From Thauera sedimentorum (GTDB lineage Bacteria; Pseudomonadota; Gammaproteobacteria; Burkholderiales; Rhodocyclaceae), in the NCBI RefSeq assembly GCF_014489115.1, contig NZ_JACTAH010000002.1:868001-932000 (forward strand): a DNA stretch of 64,000 bases, in the 5' to 3' direction. The notes under the pieces are model-generated. The model was not told the origin of the DNA, did not search any database, and saw nothing but the letters and a program-made list of their open reading frames with translations. A program made the translations under genes and the position numbers. Below, piece by piece: positions 49,174 to 60,295 of the stretch (the stretch's first letter is position 1; each line of letters starts with the position of its first letter).

Positions 49174-50424
49174 ATGAAGCTGCTGCGCCGCCTCGTTCTC
49201 GCCCTGCTGTTCCTCGCGCTGATCGGCGGGCTGGCGCTCGGCCTGCTCGCCTGGCGCGCAGGGGAGTGGCTGCGCGGTGCGGCGGAAGACGCCCTGCAGG
49301 CGAGGCTGTTGCCGCAGGTGACGTTGGCCGAACCGGTCGAATGGCGGGTCTGGCCGCTCGGGCAGGTGCGCCTGCGCGGCCTGGTGCTGCGCGGCCCGGA
49401 TGGCACGCCGCTGGCCGCGGTGGACGAGATCGCCGCCGGCTTCGCGTTCGGCGAGCTGCTGGCCGATCGGCCGCGCATCACCACGCTCGATGTCCGCGGC
49501 CTGCACCTGAAGGTGGATATCGACGGGCAGGGCCGCCCCAGCCCGCTCGACTGGCTGCTGCCTGCCGCCCCGCAGGAAACTGCAGGCGCGCCGCCGGCCC
49601 CGGTCATCGGCCGGTTGACGCTGGCCGATACGGAAGTGCTGCTGGACTATCCCGCCCGGGACCTGCGCCTGCGGGCGCTGCTGCCGCAACTGGCGGCCGG
49701 ACCGGTGGCGATGGGCGAGGTCGGCCGCCTGCGGCTGACGGCGCGCATCGAGCTGACCGGGCCGCTGGCCGGCGAACTGGCGGTGGATGGGGAGACGGGC
49801 TATCGCCTCGATGCGCAAGGCATCCGGCTCGATGCGCTGACGGCCGGACTGAGCGGACAGCTGGACGGGGTGTGGCGGTTGGACGAAGGCCGCCTGGAAA
49901 TCGCCGCCGCACGCATCGCGGCCGGCGAGGGGGTTCAGCTGGAATCGGCGGACTTCGCGGCGCAGGCGGACGGCCCGCAGGGGCCGCTGAAGCTGTCGGC
50001 CAGAATCGATCAGGCCGGCATGGCCGTGAGCCGCTGGCAGGCGGCGGGCAGGGCGGCGTTCGCCGCGCCGCGCATCGAGATCGATGCCGCCACCGCCTTC
50101 CATGGCGAGGGCGATGTCCTGTCCGGCAGCGAGGGCGATGTCCTGTCCGGCACGCTGGAGGGTAGGCTCGCCGGCAGCGCGCTGAGCGGGCGCTGGTCCT
50201 GGCCGCTGCGCGCTGACGGCGTGCCCGACCTGCAGCTCGCGATCGACGCGCTCGACCTCGATGCGCTGCGCGCGCGCCTGCCGTCCGCCGACACGGACGG
50301 CGGGACGCCGCGCTGGGAGGACTGGCCGCTCACCGCCGAGGTGCTCGTCGGCCGCCTGCGCTTGGGCGGGATGGAAAGCCGCAACGCCCGGCTGAGCCTT
50401 CGTGGCCCGCCGGTCGCGCGCTGA
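49174..50424 (+). CDS. AsmA-like envelope protein
   Basis: A 416-residue protein with one N-terminal membrane anchor or signal ([20 protein letters not shown]) followed by long beta-rich repeats ([32 protein letters not shown]) in the style of AsmA/DUF748 proteins, which sit in the inner membrane and project into the periplasm. A 24-base tandem repeat (50107-50154) doubles EGDVLSG(S/T). The ribosome-site-like GGAGGA is 17 bases upstream of the ATG, farther than ideal. Its stop abuts the convergent FAH-family gene. Confidence 0.65.
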   Translation: MKLLRRLVLALLFLALIGGLALGLLAWRAGEWLRGAAEDALQARLLPQVTLAEPVEWRVWPLGQVRLRGLVLRGPDGTPLAAVDEIAAGFAFGELLADRPRITTLDVRGLHLKVDIDGQGRPSPLDWLLPAAPQETAGAPPAPVIGRLTLADTEVLLDYPARDLRLRALLPQLAAGPVAMGEVGRLRLTARIELTGPLAGELAVDGETGYRLDAQGIRLDALTAGLSGQLDGVWRLDEGRLEIAAARIAAGEGVQLESADFAAQADGPQGPLKLSARIDQAGMAVSRWQAAGRAAFAAPRIEIDAATAFHGEGDVLSGSEGDVLSGTLEGRLAGSALSGRWSWPLRADGVPDLQLAIDALDLDALRARLPSADTDGGTPRWEDWPLTAEVLVGRLRLGGMESRNARLSLRGPPVAR

Positions 50425-51129
50425 TCAGCGGCCCACCACCTCGATCTCCAGCGTGCCCACGCCGGCGATGCGTCCGCTCAGGCGGTCGCCCGGCACCACC
50501 GGCCCCACCCCTTCCGGCGTGCCGGTGAAGATCAGGTCGCCGGGCATCAGCCGGTAGTAGCGAGAGAAGAAGGCGATCACCTCGGGCACCGACCAGATCA
50601 TGTCGGCCAGGTCGCCGTGCTGGCGCGTCTCGCCATTGACCTGCAGGCTGATCTCGCCGGCCGCCAGCACCTTGCCGGCGGCCGGCACGATGGCCGAGAT
50701 CGGCGCCGCGCCGTCGAAGGCCTTGCCGATGTCCCAGGGCCGCCCCTTGGCCTTGGCCTCGGCCTGCAGGTCGCGCCGGGTCATGTCCAGTCCCACCGCA
50801 TAGCCCCAGATGCAGCCGGCGGCCTGCTCGGCGCTCAGGTCCGCACCGCCGGCGCCCAGGGCCACCACCAGTTCCAGCTCGTGATCCACGCTGCGCGTGG
50901 CCGGCGGGTAGGGGAAGCGGCCGCACTCGCCTTCGGCCACCGACAGCACCGCATCGGCCGGCTTGGTGAAGAAGAAGGGCGACTCGCGGGTCGGGTCCGC
51001 CCCCATCTCGCGGGCATGGGCGGCATAGTTGCGCGCCACGCAGTAGATCCGCCGCACCGGGAACAACCCGCCGCCGACCACCGGCACGGCCGGTTGCGCG
51101 GGCGCTGCGATCACGTACTTGTCCGACAT
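50425..51129 (-). CDS. Fumarylacetoacetate hydrolase family protein
   Basis: A 234-residue FAH-fold enzyme. Metal ligands and signatures are seen in RIYCVARNYAAHAREMG, FFFTKPADAV, VDHELELVVALG, GYAVGLDMTRRDLQ and GDLIFTGTPEGVGPV. Relatives act as acylpyruvate hydrolases, oxaloacetate decarboxylases or fumarylpyruvate hydrolases; the exact substrate is not visible. AGGAG stands before the ATG at 51129. Confidence 0.9.
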   Translation of the reverse strand: MSDKYVIAAPAQPAVPVVGGGLFPVRRIYCVARNYAAHAREMGADPTRESPFFFTKPADAVLSVAEGECGRFPYPPATRSVDHELELVVALGAGGADLSAEQAAGCIWGYAVGLDMTRRDLQAEAKAKGRPWDIGKAFDGAAPISAIVPAAGKVLAAGEISLQVNGETRQHGDLADMIWSVPEVIAFFSRYYRLMPGDLIFTGTPEGVGPVVPGDRLSGRIAGVGTLEIEVVGR

Positions 51130-51311
51130 GCTGACTCCTGTTGGGTTGGCGACATTGCCCGCCGATTGTCGCATCCCAGCGGGCGGAGGTGAGCGCGGCA
51201 CAGTCGGAAACGGCCCGCAGCGGCAGGCGCCGCGGCGCCCGGCCCGGTCAGGAGGCGCCGGCATGCTTCGTGCACCGATGGTCCGTGCTTGACCTTGCCG
51301 CCTCGCGGTGT

Positions 51312-51330
51312 TTTAATGCGAATCATTCTT
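51312..51330 (+). promoter_or_regulatory. Fur box upstream of hemP
   Basis: TTTAATGCGAATCATTCTT matches 13 of 19 positions of the GATAATGATAATCATTATC consensus, 22 bases before the hemP start. Confidence 0.7.
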
Positions 51331-51352
51331 GTTGTACTTAAGCTTACACGTA

Positions 51353-51556
51353 ATGGAACAGCGTCCACATCACGATGAGAGCGATGCAGCCGACGCGGCC
51401 TTCGACCTGCCCGAGACGGCGCTCGCGCGCTGCGGCGAGCAGCCGATCGCCAGCGAGAAGCTGCTGCAGGGTCGCTCGTGCGTGATGATCCGCCATGGCG
51501 ACGCGCTGTATGCCTTGCGCGCCACCCGGGCGGGCAAGCTGATCCTGACCAAGTAG
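51353..51556 (+). CDS. hemP: Hemin uptake protein HemP
   Basis: A 67-residue HemP. The C-terminal half SEKLLQGRSCVMIRHGDALY followed by ALRATRAGKLILTK is the conserved family core. HemP is an iron-responsive small protein needed for heme uptake gene expression in several proteobacteria. ATG at 51353 is used. The Fur box directly upstream and the bfd-bfr genes downstream mark an iron operon. Confidence 0.93.
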   Translation: MEQRPHHDESDAADAAFDLPETALARCGEQPIASEKLLQGRSCVMIRHGDALYALRATRAGKLILTK

Positions 51557-51615
51557 GCAGGCCGGCGGCGCGGCGTGCCGCGCTGTTCGCAACCACCATC
51601 AGGGGCTAGACTGAC

Positions 51616-51840
51616 ATGTACGTCTGTGTGTGCAACGCGGTGACCGAGCGTCATATTCACGATGCCGTGGAGGGTGGCGTGCGGCGTATGCGCGATCTGC
51701 GCGACCACCTCGGGGTGGCCGCCGATTGCGGTCGTTGCGCAAGCTGCGCGCACTCCTGCCTGAAGTCGGCACTCGGCTCGCAGGCGGCTGGTGCGCCGCA
51801 GGCGTTCCCCGCGGCTTTTTCCCTGATGGAGGCACGATGA
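51616..51840 (+). CDS. bfd: Bacterioferritin-associated ferredoxin
   Basis: A 74-residue [2Fe-2S] protein. The four cluster cysteines are Cys4, Cys6, Cys38 and Cys41 ([10 protein letters not shown] and ADCGRCASC). Bfd reduces ferric iron in bacterioferritin so it can be released. Two further cysteines follow (CAHSC). The ORF ends with ATGA overlap into bfr. Confidence 0.95.
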   Translation: MYVCVCNAVTERHIHDAVEGGVRRMRDLRDHLGVAADCGRCASCAHSCLKSALGSQAAGAPQAFPAAFSLMEAR

Positions 51841-52313
51841 AAGGCGACAAGAAGGTCATCCAATACCTGAACAAGCAACTGACGATCGAACTGACCGCGA
51901 TCAACCAGTACTTCCTGCATGCGCGGATGTACAAGAACTGGGGTCTCGTCCGCCTGGGCAAGCACGAATACGAAGAATCCATCGAGGAGATGAAGCACGC
52001 CGACAAGCTGATCGAGCGCGTGCTGTTCCTCGAAGGACTGCCCAACCTGCAGAACCTCAACAAGCTGCTGATCGGCGAGAACGTGCCGGAGTGCATCCAG
52101 GGCGATCTCAAGCTGGAGACCGAGGGCCGTGCGCTGCTGGTCGAGGCGATCGCCTACTGTGAGTCCTGTAAGGACTATGTGTCCCGCGAGATCCTCGAAG
52201 ACATCCTCGAGGACACCGAGGAGCACATCGACTACCTGGAAACGCAGATCGACCTGATCGACAAGGTCGGCCTGCAGAACTACCTGCAGTCGCAGATGGA
52301 CGGCGGCTCCTGA
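51837..52313 (+). CDS. bfr: Bacterioferritin
   Basis: A 158-residue 24-mer-forming iron store. Ferroxidase ligands are placed in [17 protein letters not shown] (Glu), [15 protein letters not shown] (Glu, heme Met and His), [14 protein letters not shown] and [13 protein letters not shown]. The methionine of EEMKHAD is the heme axial ligand. GGAGGCACG precedes the ATG, which lies inside the bfd stop. Confidence 0.97.
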   Translation: MKGDKKVIQYLNKQLTIELTAINQYFLHARMYKNWGLVRLGKHEYEESIEEMKHADKLIERVLFLEGLPNLQNLNKLLIGENVPECIQGDLKLETEGRALLVEAIAYCESCKDYVSREILEDILEDTEEHIDYLETQIDLIDKVGLQNYLQSQMDGGS

Positions 52314-52407
52314 GCCGCGCCGGGCGGCCCGGACGCGCCGCACGCCAGCCATGCCCCGCCGCGTCGCGGGCTAGCCAGCGCCAAGATACGAACAGGACTG
52401 GTTTGCC

Positions 52408-52548
52408 ATGTTACCGACGATGCGAGGACTTCCTGCGCGGCTGGCGAGTGCCGCGTTCGCCGCCCGGCGGGTGGCGCTTTACCTGGTGGTTGCCGCGGTG
52501 CTGATGAACCTGGCGATGGGGCCGCTGCTGCCCGTTGCCGGGCTCTGA
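52408..52548 (+). CDS. Possible 46-residue membrane peptide
   Basis: A short frame from ATG to TGA encodes a basic N-terminus (MLPTMRGLPARLASAAFAAR) and one hydrophobic segment (VALYLVVAAVLMNLAMGPLL). ACAGGACTGG lies upstream as a weak ribosome site. It is 24 bases before tonB and in the same direction. It may be a real small inner-membrane protein or chance. Confidence 0.4.
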   Translation: MLPTMRGLPARLASAAFAARRVALYLVVAAVLMNLAMGPLLPVAGL

Positions 52549-52572
52549 ACGGGCAAGCCGGAAAGCGGACTC

Positions 52573-53421
52573 ATGAGCCTAGCCGACCGGGCGTTGCCTG
52601 CCCCTGCATTCTTCCCCGTCGCCGAGCGGGCGCCGGCGCGCGAACGCGCGGCGCCGGTTCGTGCGCGCGCACCGCGGTCCGCGGGGCCCGGGCGGCCGCG
52701 ACCCATGCGCTTGCGCAGGCGTACTCGAGGCCTGGCGCTGGCGCTGGTCATGGCGGCGCATGCCGCGGGTCTGTATGCGATCGCGCGCGCCGACTTCAGT
52801 CCGGCGCTGGTGGCGGCAGCGCCGCTGCAGGTCGCGCTGATCGAAGCGGCGCAGCCGGCGCCGCCGCCGGAAGTGCCGCCGGCACCGGTGCCCCCGCCCG
52901 AGCCGGTGGTCAAACCCAAGCCCGTCCCGGTGGCCAAGCCCAAGCCGCGCCCCGCGCCGCCTCCGCCCAAGCCGGTCAGCAAGGCGCCGACCGCGCTGAC
53001 CGCGGAGACCCCGCCGGAGCCCGAACCGCCCGCCGCTGCCGCGCCGGCCGAACCGGCGCCGCCCGCTCCGCCGGCACCCGCTGCGGCGCCAGCCGCGCCC
53101 TCGCGTGCCGCGCCGGGGCCGAGCACGCCGGTGGTGACCGCGGCGCGCTTCGACGCCGACTACCTCAACAATCCGCCCCCGGCGTATCCTCCCCTCTCGC
53201 GGCGGATGCGCGAGGAAGGCCGGGTGATGCTCCGTGTGCGGGTGTCTGCCGAGGGGCTGCCGGCCGAGATCGAACTGTCCGCCAGCTCCGGTTCCGGGCG
53301 GCTCGACCGTGCCGCGACCGACGCTGTGCGCCGCTGGCGCTTCGTGCCCGCGCGCCAGGGCGATCGCGCGGTTGCCGCCTGGGTGCTGGTGCCCATCGTC
53401 TTCAAACTGGAAGGATCCTGA
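52573..53421 (+). CDS. tonB: Energy transducer TonB
   Basis: A 282-residue TonB with a basic cytoplasmic leader of about 50 residues, one membrane anchor (GLALALVMAAHAAGLYAIA), a long Pro/Lys/Glu-rich periplasmic spacer, and a C-terminal domain with NPPPAYPPLSRRMREEGRVM and AVRRWRFVPARQG. It couples the proton-motive force to TonB-dependent receptors. An inner ATG at 52705 just before the anchor is a possible alternative start. exbB and exbD follow. Confidence 0.93.
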   Translation: MSLADRALPAPAFFPVAERAPARERAAPVRARAPRSAGPGRPRPMRLRRRTRGLALALVMAAHAAGLYAIARADFSPALVAAAPLQVALIEAAQPAPPPEVPPAPVPPPEPVVKPKPVPVAKPKPRPAPPPPKPVSKAPTALTAETPPEPEPPAAAAPAEPAPPAPPAPAAAPAAPSRAAPGPSTPVVTAARFDADYLNNPPPAYPPLSRRMREEGRVMLRVRVSAEGLPAEIELSASSGSGRLDRAATDAVRRWRFVPARQGDRAVAAWVLVPIVFKLEGS

Positions 53422-53423
53422 AC

Positions 53424-54191
53424 GTGGAAATGCAGCAAACCTTCGGTCTGGCCCACCTGTGGGCGCAGTCCGACCTGGCGATCCGCCTGGTGGCCTTTGC
53501 GCTGGTGCTGATGTCGGTGACCAGCTGGTACCTGATCCTGGTGCGCGTGGTGCGTCAGTTGCAGGCTCGCCGCCATGACCAGGCGGTGGAAGCCTTCTGG
53601 GCGGCGTCCGACCTGCAGGACGGCCTGGCCCGCCTGCGCAAGCTGGCGCCGGATTCGCCCTTCGAGGCGCTGGCGCGCCAGGGCGCCGCGGCGGCCGAAC
53701 ATGTGCGCCAGCACACACACCAGCAGTCGCTGGGCGGCAAGCTCGATGCCGAGGAGTTCGTCACCCGCGCGCTGCGCAAGTCGATCGCGCTGTCCACCGC
53801 AAAGCTGGAAGCCGGGCTGACCATGCTGGCCTCCATCGGCTCGACCGCGCCCTTCATCGGCCTGTTCGGCACCGTGTGGGGCATCTACCACGCGCTGGTG
53901 AACATCAGCGTCTCCGGCATGGCCACCCTGGACAAGGTGGCCGGCCCGGTCGGCGAGGCGCTGATCATGACCGCCTTCGGCCTGTTCGTCGCCATCCCCG
54001 CAGTGCTGGCCTACAACGCGGTCAGCCGCGCCAACCGGCTGGAGCTCTCCGAGCTCGACGCCTTCGCCCACGACCTGCACGCCTGGTTCACCACCGGTTC
54101 GCGCCTGGCCGCCCATCCCGATGCCGGCGCGGCGCGCGAGGCGGGCGGGGCCAGGACCGTGGCGCTGCGTCCCAGCGCGGGAGCGGCATGA
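53424..54191 (+). CDS. exbB: Biopolymer transport protein ExbB (MotA/TolQ family)
   Basis: A 255-residue proton-channel subunit with helices near residues 20-40, 145-170 and 185-210. SIGSTAPFIGLFGTVWGIYH and GPVGEALIMTAFGLFVAIPA are the family core. The GTG at 53424 has AAGGA 8 bases upstream; an ATG two codons later is less well spaced. It overlaps exbD. Confidence 0.95.
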   Translation: MEMQQTFGLAHLWAQSDLAIRLVAFALVLMSVTSWYLILVRVVRQLQARRHDQAVEAFWAASDLQDGLARLRKLAPDSPFEALARQGAAAAEHVRQHTHQQSLGGKLDAEEFVTRALRKSIALSTAKLEAGLTMLASIGSTAPFIGLFGTVWGIYHALVNISVSGMATLDKVAGPVGEALIMTAFGLFVAIPAVLAYNAVSRANRLELSELDAFAHDLHAWFTTGSRLAAHPDAGAAREAGGARTVALRPSAGAA

Positions 54192-54607
54192 TGGCTTTCG
54201 GTGGATTCAACCAGGGTGGCGGACAGGCGCCGATGAGCGAGATCAACATGGTGCCGCTGATCGACGTGATGCTGGTGCTGCTGATCGTGTTCATGATCAC
54301 CGCGCCCTTGCTCACCCACGGCGTCAAGATCGACCTGCCGGCCGCCTCCAGCGACCCCAACGTGGAAAAGCCCGAGACCGTGACCCTGGCGATGGACGGC
54401 GAGGGCAAGCTGTTCTGGAACGACCAGCCGCTGGCCGATGCCGATCTGGCCGTCCGTCTGGCCGATGCCGCGGCAGCCACGCCGCAGCCGGAACTGCACC
54501 TGCGCGCCGACCGCGAGACGCGTTACCAGAAGATCGCCGAGGTGATGTCGGCCGCGCGTGAGGCCGGGGTGCAGAAGATGGGCTTCATCACCGTCCCGGC
54601 GCGGTAG
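54188..54607 (+). CDS. exbD: Biopolymer transport protein ExbD
   Basis: A 139-residue partner of ExbB with one N-terminal helix (INMVPLIDVMLVLLIVFMIT). The conserved Asp of the helix (PLIDVMLV) is the proton-carrying residue. The rest is periplasmic. The start overlaps the exbB stop; two consecutive ATGs are possible. A REP unit and a strong hairpin follow. Confidence 0.95.
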   Translation: MMAFGGFNQGGGQAPMSEINMVPLIDVMLVLLIVFMITAPLLTHGVKIDLPAASSDPNVEKPETVTLAMDGEGKLFWNDQPLADADLAVRLADAAAATPQPELHLRADRETRYQKIAEVMSAAREAGVQKMGFITVPAR

Positions 54608-54635
54608 GCGCGGCCTTCGGGGAAACGAGAGCCGT

Positions 54636-54658
54636 ATCGCGGCCAAGGCCGCTCCTGC
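54636..54658. repeat. Single REP-like unit after exbD
   Basis: ATCGCGGCCAAGGCCGCTCC followed by TGC is one solitary unit of the same family as the other intergenic repeats. Confidence 0.75.
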
Positions 54659-54670
54659 CGCGGAAACGAA

Positions 54671-54696
54671 GAAGGCCGCCTTGCCGGGCGGCCTTC
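54671..54696. terminator. Hairpin terminator of the tonB-exbBD operon
   Basis: GAAGGCCGCC (54671-54680) and GGCGGCCTTC (54687-54696) form a perfect 10-base stem with a 6-base loop, between convergent exbD and the Fur-family gene. No long U-run follows. Confidence 0.6.
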
Positions 54697-54720
54697 GCAT
54701 GACGGGGCGGGGCGAGGGGC

Positions 54721-55137
54721 TCAGCCGCGCTTGCCGCGCACCCGGATGATCACGTCGACCTCTTCGAGTTCGATGTCCGGCGGCAGCTGCGGCACGCCGA
54801 CCACCTGCAGTTCGTCGGCGGACACGTCGGTCAGCTCGCCGGTGGTCACGTCGTAGAGGTGGTAGTGCGGGTCGGTGTTGGAATCGAACACCACGCGATC
54901 CGGATCGACGATCAGTTCCTTGACCAATTTCTTCTCACGAAACAGCTTGAGCGTGTTGTAGACCGTTGCCCGGGAAGTCTCCGGCACCGTCGCCCGGACT
55001 TCGCTGAGCACCTGGTCGGCGCTCATGTGTACCGGCCGCGGCAGCAGCACGCGGGCGATCTCCAGGCGTTGCAGGGTGACCGGAATGCCGGCGGCACGCA
55101 GGCGCGCGGTCATCTCCCGGGTCGTGAGTCTGTCCAT
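54721..55137 (-). CDS. Fur-family regulator, Irr/PerR-like
   Basis: A 138-residue repressor: winged helix (about 10-85; VTLQRLEIARVLL, ETSRATVYNTLKLFREKKL) and a dimer domain with DPHYHLYDVTTGELTDV carrying His ligands. The CxxC pairs that hold structural zinc in Fur and Zur are absent, so it is nearer to Irr or atypical PerR. It is divergent from the MacA/MacB/NodT exporter and beside tonB-exbBD, so iron or peroxide control of these is plausible. Confidence 0.87.
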   Translation of the reverse strand: MDRLTTREMTARLRAAGIPVTLQRLEIARVLLPRPVHMSADQVLSEVRATVPETSRATVYNTLKLFREKKLVKELIVDPDRVVFDSNTDPHYHLYDVTTGELTDVSADELQVVGVPQLPPDIELEEVDVIIRVRGKRG

Positions 55138-55154
55138 CTCTGCGGAGGTCCGTA

Positions 55155-55168
55155 TTGATCCTGATCAG
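55155..55168. promoter_or_regulatory. FNR/Anr-like palindrome TTGAT-CCTG-ATCAG
   Basis: It matches TTGAT-N4-ATCAA at nine of ten positions and lies 18 bases before the Fur-family start codon. It may be an oxygen-responsive site or a site for the regulator itself. Confidence 0.4.
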
Positions 55169-55343
55169 GGTTTTCGCCGGCCTTGCCCGCCGGTCATTTG
55201 GATGAAATCTACGTGACGACCGGCGGTCTGTCCACCTGCCGGACGATGACGACCGTGCACTGCAATACGATACAAACCGAGCGTCATTGCTCCAATATCC
55301 TTCATTCCCGTCGCACAAACGATTGCCTGACGCCTGCCGAGAC

Positions 55344-56659
55344 ATGAGCCGAACCGCTTCCACCGCCCCGCGTACCCGCCGTACCCCCATCATCGTCGTG
55401 ACCATCCTGCTCGCCCTGGCCGCCGGAGGGGGCTACCTTGCCTGGCAGCACCTGCGCGGCAGCGCCTCGCCGGCCGAGCAATACCAGCTGGTCGCGGTGC
55501 AGCGCGCCGACGTGGAGGATCTGGTCACCGCCACCGGCACCCTGCAGCCGCGCGACTACGTGGACGTGGGCGCGCAGGTGTCCGGCCAGCTCAAGCGTTT
55601 TCATGTGGAGGTGGGCAGCGAGGTGAAGGCCGGCGACCTGCTGGCCGAGATCGACGCCACCGTGCTGCAGAGCAAGGTCGATGCGACCCGTGCGCAGCTG
55701 CGCAACCTGCGCGCCCAGCTCACCGACCGCGAGTCGAGCCTGACGCTGGCCGAGATCCAGCACCGCCGGCAGCAGAACCTGATCGCCGAAGAGGCCACCA
55801 CCACCGAATCGCTGCAGCAGGCCGAGGCCACGCTGCGCTCGGTGCGTGCGCAGATCGAGGCGCTCAAGGCGCAGATCGACCAGGTCGAGTCCAACCTGCG
55901 CGCCGACGAGGCCAATCTGCAATACACCCGCATCGAGGCGCCGATCGCCGGCACCGTGGTGTCGATCTCCGCGCGCCAGGGCCAGGCGCTCAACGCCACC
56001 CAGCAGGCGCCGGTGATCCTGCGCGTGGCCGACCTGTCCACCATGACCGTGCAGACCCAGGTGTCCGAGGCCGATGTCGGCCGCCTGCGCCTGGGCATGG
56101 ATGCCTACTTCACCACCCTGGGCAACCCGGGGCAGCGGTGGACCGGCAGCTTGCGCAAGATCGAGCCCACGCCGACGGTGACCAACAACGTGGTGCTCTA
56201 CAACGCGCTGTTCGACGTGCCCAACCCGGACCGCCGGCTGATGACGCAGATGACCGCGCAGGTGTTCTTCGTGGTCGCGCGCGCGGCCGATGCGCTGAGC
56301 GTGCCGATGGGGGCGCTGTCCAATCTCGCCGGGGCAGGGGTGCGCTCGCCGGGCGCTGCGGCCGCCAGGACCGGCGCGGGCAACGGCGCCGCGGCGACCG
56401 AGCGCATGCGCCGGCCGTCGGCCGAGGGCAACGGACGGGCAGGGCGCCCGCGTGACGCAGCAGGGCCGCGCAGCGCCACGGTGCGCGTGCTCGCCGGCGA
56501 CGGCAGCATCGAGGAACGTCAGGTTCAGGTCGGCGTGACCAGCCGCATCGCGGCGCAGATCGTTGACGGCCTGCAGGAGGGCGAACAGGTGGTGGCCGGC
56601 CTGCGCCTGGCCTCCGCCGGCGGCCAGCAGGGCGGGCCGATGCCGAGGCTGCCGCGCTG

Positions 56660-56660
<1 letters not shown>
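55344..56660 (+). CDS. macA: Periplasmic adaptor of a MacAB-type exporter
   Basis: A 438-residue membrane-fusion protein: an N-terminal helix ([19 protein letters not shown]), lipoyl halves ([20 protein letters not shown] and [20 protein letters not shown]), a long coiled-coil hairpin about residues 115-200, and beta-barrel domains. Unusually, residues about 340-395 form a Gly/Ala/Arg/Pro-rich insert that looks disordered. TGATG coupling to macB. It would bridge the inner-membrane ABC protein and the NodT-type outer-membrane channel. Confidence 0.88.
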
Positions 56661-58630
<1,970 letters not shown>

Positions 58631-58638
58631 TAGTCCGC

Positions 58639-60111
58639 ATGATCCTGAATTCGCAACACCCCCTGCGGTGGCCGGCGTCCCGCCTGCGCAGCACCGCGCT
58701 CGCCTTTCTGGGCGCGGGCCTGGTCGCTGGCTGCGCCCTGCCGCTGAAACATCCCGGCGCCCAGCTCGACCTGCCGGCCAGCTGGGACGAGGCCGCGGTG
58801 GCGGCGCCCGCGGATAAGGCGGTGGACGCCGACTGGTGGCGCAGCTTCTCGGCGGCCGAACTGGAGGCCCTGGTGGCCGAGGCGCTGTCCGGCAGCCCGG
58901 ACGTGGCGGTGGCCACCGAGCGCGTGCTGCAGGCCGAGATCGCGGTGCGCAGCGCCGGCGCCTCGCTGTTTCCCACCCTCAACCTGAACGCCGCCACCAA
59001 CCGCGGCGAGACACGCGAGCGTACCGACCTGGGCACGGTGTCCACCCGCAGCGAGGCCTCCTCCGCAGCCCTGGCGATCAGCTACGAGATCGACATCTGG
59101 GGCAGCAACATCGCCAACTGGCAGGGCAGCAAGGCCACCCTGAACGCCACCCGCTACGACTTCGAGGCCACCCGCCTGTCGCTCACCGCGGGCGTGGCCA
59201 ATGCCTACTGGCAGGTGCTGGCCTTGCGCGAACGGCTGGAGATCGCGCGGCGCAACCTCGCCATCGCCGAGCGCCTGTTCGCGGTCGTCGAAGCGCGCTA
59301 CCGCTACGGGGCGGCCTCCGCGCTGGACCTGAGCCGCCAGCGCAGCACCGTGCTGGCCGCGCGCGACGCCCTGTTGCCGCTGGAGGTGCAGGAGCGCCAG
59401 AGCCTGCGCGCGCTGGCGATTCTGGTCGGCCGGGTGCCGCAGGGCTTCGAGGTGAGCGGTCGCAGTCTGGACGGCCTGGCGGTGCCGGCGGTCGCCCCGG
59501 CGCTGCCCGCCGGCTTGCTGGTACGCCGCCCGGACCTTGCCGCCGCCGAGGCCCGCCTGGCGGCGGCCGACGCGAACATCGCGGTGGCGCGCGCAGCCCT
59601 GTTTCCGCTCAAGCTGCAGATCGGTCTGTCGAGCGCGGTGTCCAGCCCGGAGTTCGGCTTTGGCGGGCTCGCCAACCCGGTCAATACCGCCAATCTGACG
59701 CTGTCGCTGATGCAGGCGATCTTCGACGGCGGCCGGCTGCGCGGGCAGGTGCAGACCAGCGAATCGCAGCGTCGCGTGCTGGTGGAGAACTGGCGCAAGG
59801 CTGTGCTCACCGCGCTCAAGGAAGTGGACGATGCGCTGGCCGCGGCCGAGCGCAGCCGCATCCAGGAGGGCACCCAGCGCGAGATCCGCGACGAGACCGC
59901 GCGCGCCCTGCGCCTGTCGGAGCTGCGCTACAAGGAAGGCAGCGATGGCCTCACCACCTTGCTGGACGCGCAGCGCAGCCTGTTCTCCGCCGAGGACCAG
60001 TTGGTGCAGCAGCGCCTGGCGCGCCTGAGCGCGACGGTGGATCTGTACAAGGCCCTGGGTGGTGGCTGGCAGCATCCGGACGCTGCCGCCAGGCTCGTGT
60101 CCGGGGGCTGA
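58639..60111 (+). CDS. NodT-family outer-membrane efflux lipoprotein
   Basis: A 490-residue TolC-like channel. The lipobox LVAGC marks Cys34 or so as the lipidation site. Two OEP repeats follow, with DADWWRSFSAAELEALVAEAL at the start, YEIDIWGSNIANW, RPDLAAAEARLAAADANI and ELRYKEGSDGLTTLLDAQRS. It is 8 bases after macB and completes the tripartite exporter. Confidence 0.93.
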   Translation: MILNSQHPLRWPASRLRSTALAFLGAGLVAGCALPLKHPGAQLDLPASWDEAAVAAPADKAVDADWWRSFSAAELEALVAEALSGSPDVAVATERVLQAEIAVRSAGASLFPTLNLNAATNRGETRERTDLGTVSTRSEASSAALAISYEIDIWGSNIANWQGSKATLNATRYDFEATRLSLTAGVANAYWQVLALRERLEIARRNLAIAERLFAVVEARYRYGAASALDLSRQRSTVLAARDALLPLEVQERQSLRALAILVGRVPQGFEVSGRSLDGLAVPAVAPALPAGLLVRRPDLAAAEARLAAADANIAVARAALFPLKLQIGLSSAVSSPEFGFGGLANPVNTANLTLSLMQAIFDGGRLRGQVQTSESQRRVLVENWRKAVLTALKEVDDALAAAERSRIQEGTQREIRDETARALRLSELRYKEGSDGLTTLLDAQRSLFSAEDQLVQQRLARLSATVDLYKALGGGWQHPDAAARLVSGG

Positions 60112-60193
60112 CTTCGCAAGGCGCGGGCCGGTGGCCGCGGCGCGATTGTTGCGGCGTTGCAACACAAGGAATCGAAAGAATGTATTCAGAAGT

Positions 60194-60212
60194 GAGAATT
60201 GTTATCATGCGC
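60194..60212 (+). promoter_or_regulatory. Fur box upstream of the TonB-dependent receptor
   Basis: GAGAATTGTTATCATGCGC matches 12 of 19 consensus positions, about 84 bases before the receptor start. Confidence 0.6.
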
Positions 60213-60295
60213 AAATAGTTCGTAATACATAGCCAGCCACCGGCGCGCGAGCCTGGAAGCCAGCCAGACCTTTGTAATTGCCAAGAGGGGATTCC

